Shown here: one piece after another, positions 19,550-21,928 of the stretch
How positions within the stretch are numbered: the first letter of the stretch is position 1
Layout of the letters: the number at the start of each line of letters is the position of its first letter
Assembly: GCA_946803715.1 (NCBI GenBank)
Contig: CAMPET010000280.1
Location: forward strand, 61,752-83,679
Reading direction: 5' to 3'
DNA from: Beroe ovata
Lineage: Eukaryota > Ctenophora > Nuda > Beroida > Beroidae
DNA length: 21,928 bases
The notes under the pieces: model-generated
The model's input: only the letters and a program-made list of their open reading frames with translations
What the model was told of the DNA's origin: nothing
The model's database searches: none
Translations under genes and position numbers: made by a program

Positions 19550-19885
19550 ACACCAATTCATCGATACACCAATTCTCTTGACAATAATACCTCTCTAAAC
19601 TATCTTCTCTTGACACCGCTTTCTCTTGATATTGCTTCTTTTCTCGACGGTACTTCACTTGACAACCCTCCCTCTTGACACCACACTCCCTTGACACTAA
19701 TTTATATTGACCGTACTCCACTTGACACAACTTCCACTTAACACTTTCATCTTTGAACACTAATTTTCTTGACAGCACTTATCCTAGAAACTATTTCCTC
19801 TTGACACCAATCCCTCTATGCACTATTCTCTCTTGACACCATTCTCTCTTGACATCACTTCTCTTGACACCATTTTCTCTTGNCT
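19550..19885 (-). repeat. Degenerate minisatellite, CTCTTGACACCA type
   Basis: About twenty imperfect units of CTCTTGACACCAnTT (15-18 bases) form the mirror image of the array at 12879-13211. It ends exactly where the Helitron-like 5' terminus begins, so it may be an internal part of that element. Confidence 0.75.
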
Positions 19886-19914
19886 ATAAGTGCCTTATTC
19901 CTTTATATTATAGA

Positions 19915-20133
19915 CTAGGGAGCCCGTCAAGTACTCATCAGTACGCATCAGATAATAAAACGAATTACGTATTGTGAAAGATGTTGGACGTAGTAGCTTA
20001 AATCCCGATTCCAGATCGGTGTGTGAGCCTTGAGGTTGATCATTCAGTACAAAACAAAAGCAATTCATTCGATATCTGACAGTCATTGCACGCGCATAAA
20101 ACTGCACGTGCAACTCCTCCCTTCCCTNGCGTC
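19915..20133 (-). mobile_element. Helitron-like unit M4, 3' part (minus strand)
   Basis: The 3' end AGTACTTGACGGGCTCCCTAG at 19915 is followed directly by a 5' TCT terminus. About 215 bases match M2 and M3, through TGCACGTGCAACTCCTCCCTT. Its 5' end could not be found, so the left limit of homology (about 20133) is given. An ambiguous base lies at 20128. Confidence 0.6.
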
Positions 20134-21582
20134 GTAATGCTTTATCACGCGAGAAAAAGTTTGTTCCTCTAAAATCAAAATGGTAGCGTTCATTTGACCA
20201 TTTTTCAATCTTTTCATCTGAAATTTTCAGAATGTCTTGCTTTTATCGAAGTGTATTTGGCCAAAAAATTTCGTGGCAAAAAACTAATGGGAAGGGTCTG
20301 TTTTGCACGATTTATGGCTTATTTTGGGCATAACTCTAAATTTCATCGGCGAATCTTGCTGAAAATTTTCGGCCAAGTATCTTTCTTGGTAACCAATGCT
20401 CCCTGAAAATTTCACGAAGATTCGTTGCAAAATGGCTGAGATAACGCCACCACCACAATAACTCCACAAAGGACACTATTGTGTACGCGTCGTCAATAAC
20501 ACGAGTAGGGACGTACGTGCGCCGTGTGCGGCGCAGTGCTCATGACTCTGCTCGAGTGAAGTGATATGAATACAATAGAAATATAACGACCGTATTCCCA
20601 TGATTGCTTATTAAGTGGCATTGGTACTTGTTCCATAAATTTTCACAGCATTGCTTCGGATCATAATATGAATTTGGCGAAGTTCAACATCAACCTTTTA
20701 AATTTAATTTTATCAAAAAATGAACGAATAAGCTAAGCAATGCCACGGAGCTCCAGCATGATATTCATATCAAAAGAGAAGGTGCACACGCACTGAATAA
20801 ACAACCAACAAGATTGGGACAGTATAACACTCAGGAGTCAGGAGATCGATCATCCTCCAACGGCAAGATCACGCAGTATTTTACTCTGTGTTTACTGCCA
20901 GCTAGTACCACGTGACAGACATGTGATTAGGAAACACGGGGAAGCAGCACTCGAAATCACGAGCTACAAAATGCTGACAATAATTGCTTTCTCCACAAAT
21001 TTTATACAAATTGAGAAGACCCTTTCCAATGTTTTGGCATAAAATCAGTGTTTTAGGACGCTCTTCGAGCTAGGAATATTGCCATTTTGTGACACAATGC
21101 GCGCACGCGCACCAAGTGATCATCAAGCTTATCCGCGCGTCGCTTTTTGGTGTTCTCATTTGTCACATTGGTACTTCAGAAAAGAAGTATACCAGAGGGG
21201 AGTGCAGCAACTGTTTATTATTGACATTCACATCAATTGAGGCACAGTTATCGATTAATATTTAAGAAGAGAGCGAGACATGAAAAAGCGTCGTTTCTTG
21301 GTACAAAGTGAATGGTTATGGCTAATTTTCAAGAATCAAAATGAATAGATAATAAATTCTATGAACCCATTTCATCAAATAAATAGGAATTTCGCCTAGC
21401 AAATGAAATTATCATATACCTTAACCTATGACCAGCTAAATCTTATCTACGGTTGCATAGCTCCAGTCAATAGTTAAATGTGATAGAAACCATCAAAATT
21501 TTCATAATCAAAGGACTAAAAGTCTTAGTAAAACAAAAAACCAATCACTGTGATAGTTTGCACTGTTATAGTCTTCAATAAA
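20134..21582. other. Long stretch with no gene seen
   Basis: AT-rich, with a weak inverted repeat around GTATTTGGCCAAAAAATTTC (20252) and GAAAATTTTCGGCCAAGTAT (20355), and GC-rich CG-alternating patches near 21100-21145. No convincing exon or RNA gene. Confidence 0.4.
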
Positions 21583-21811
21583 TCATCTATGTCGGATCAT
21601 GATAATATGCACGGCACAGGTAAAACTATTAAGATATAAAATTCTGGCATCGGCTTGTAAGAATTCTCGAGCACGGTTCAGTACTGTTCTGTTCATACTC
21701 AAAATCAAATCAACAGTATTCTGTTCTATCAGTATCAGGTCTTTTGGCTCATGAATGTCTGAATCATTCGTCACTCTCATCATATCGTAGGGAGATTCAC
21801 CGTCCTCGCGA
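21583..21811 (-). CDS. Candidate exon, possible ankyrin-repeat end
   Basis: A minus-strand frame of about 75 codons follows a possible acceptor AG at 21813-21812 and runs to a stop at 21583. Its start, EDGESPYDMM, resembles the ankyrin-repeat opening G-x-T/S-P-x-D. The next part is a Leu/Ile-rich helix-like stretch. Only this short likeness supports it. If real, the rest of the gene lies beyond the right window edge. Confidence 0.22.
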
Positions 21812-21900
21812 CTCAGTTATTCATTGCTCAACTGCGATAAGTGCGACTCCGCTGCACCTCCTGGAAGTGGAGTAGTGTTATCGTTAAAACAAAGTAATCG

Positions 21901-21928
21901 GTGTGTGTGTGTGTGTGTGTGTGTGTGT
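21901..21928. repeat. (GT)14 microsatellite at window end
   Basis: An uninterrupted GT run to the last base, the same dinucleotide that opens the window. Confidence 0.95.

Larger units (their letters stand above)
17476..19914 (-). mobile_element. Putative composite Helitron-like unit M3, 2.4 kb
   Basis: The 3' end is ACTTGACGGGCTCCCTAG at 17476. A 5' end of the right kind and strand, TCTATAATATAAAGGAATAA, starts at 19914, directly after the CTAG of unit M4. If these two ends belong together, the unit carries a tandem duplication (17684-18184), broken reading frames (18574-19533) and a minisatellite (19550-19885). Pairing the two ends is inference; two truncated units would look the same. Confidence 0.4.

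Noticed and set aside
20194-20406. 70-codon plus-strand frame
   Set aside because: Short, no domain, in AT-rich sequence with an inverted repeat; chance openness is likely.

Overview
This window reads as nuclear DNA of a marine-invertebrate-like animal. The genes are compact, with short GT-AG introns (84 to 225 bases), AT-rich surroundings and many small non-autonomous transposons. A sponge is my best guess from gene style and repeat load; the sequence does not prove it.

Three protein genes are supported. (1) 1096-4440, plus strand: an eight-exon gene for the Myb-repeat subunit of the snRNA-activating protein complex (SNAPC4/SNAP190), 783 aa as reconstructed. (2) 7853-9133, plus strand: a three-exon rhodopsin-class GPCR, 323 aa. 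(3) 11670-12773, minus strand: a PAPS-dependent carbohydrate sulfotransferase of the CHST15-like type, whose first coding exon is probably outside the frame given. The three have no evident functional link; they look like ordinary unlinked neighbours. Two further stretches look like coding remnants: 19030-19533 (minus strand, two stops) and 21583-21811 (minus strand, possible ankyrin-end exon).

Region by region: 1-1095 microsatellite, short repeats and the SNAPC4 promoter; 1096-4510 SNAPC4; 4511-7852 intergenic with a GC-rich hairpin, a TTGGGTATTC palindrome element and an AAGAAACT repeat field; 7853-9133 GPCR; 9265-9951 two head-to-tail Helitron-like units; 9952-11669 repeats and a 138-bp cruciform element; 11670-12773 sulfotransferase; 12879-13211 a GTGTCAAGAG minisatellite; 13220-14214 a 995-bp foldback transposon with an 8-bp target duplication; 14576-15770 a second palindrome element, E-box/X-box motifs and a nested inverted repeat; 16132-16481 a dispersed repeat and a hAT-like MITE; 16495 to about 20133 a head-to-tail array of Helitron-like units on the minus strand; 20134-21928 mostly featureless, ending in (GT)14.

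The most interesting structure is the Helitron-like family. At least six copies end in CTAG followed by T, begin with TC in an AT-rich 5' end, and sit directly tail to head. One putative 2.4-kb unit (17476-19914) encloses a tandem duplication, a minisatellite also found elsewhere in the window, and broken reading frames. I found no convincing new multi-gene system, CRISPR array, tRNA or rRNA.
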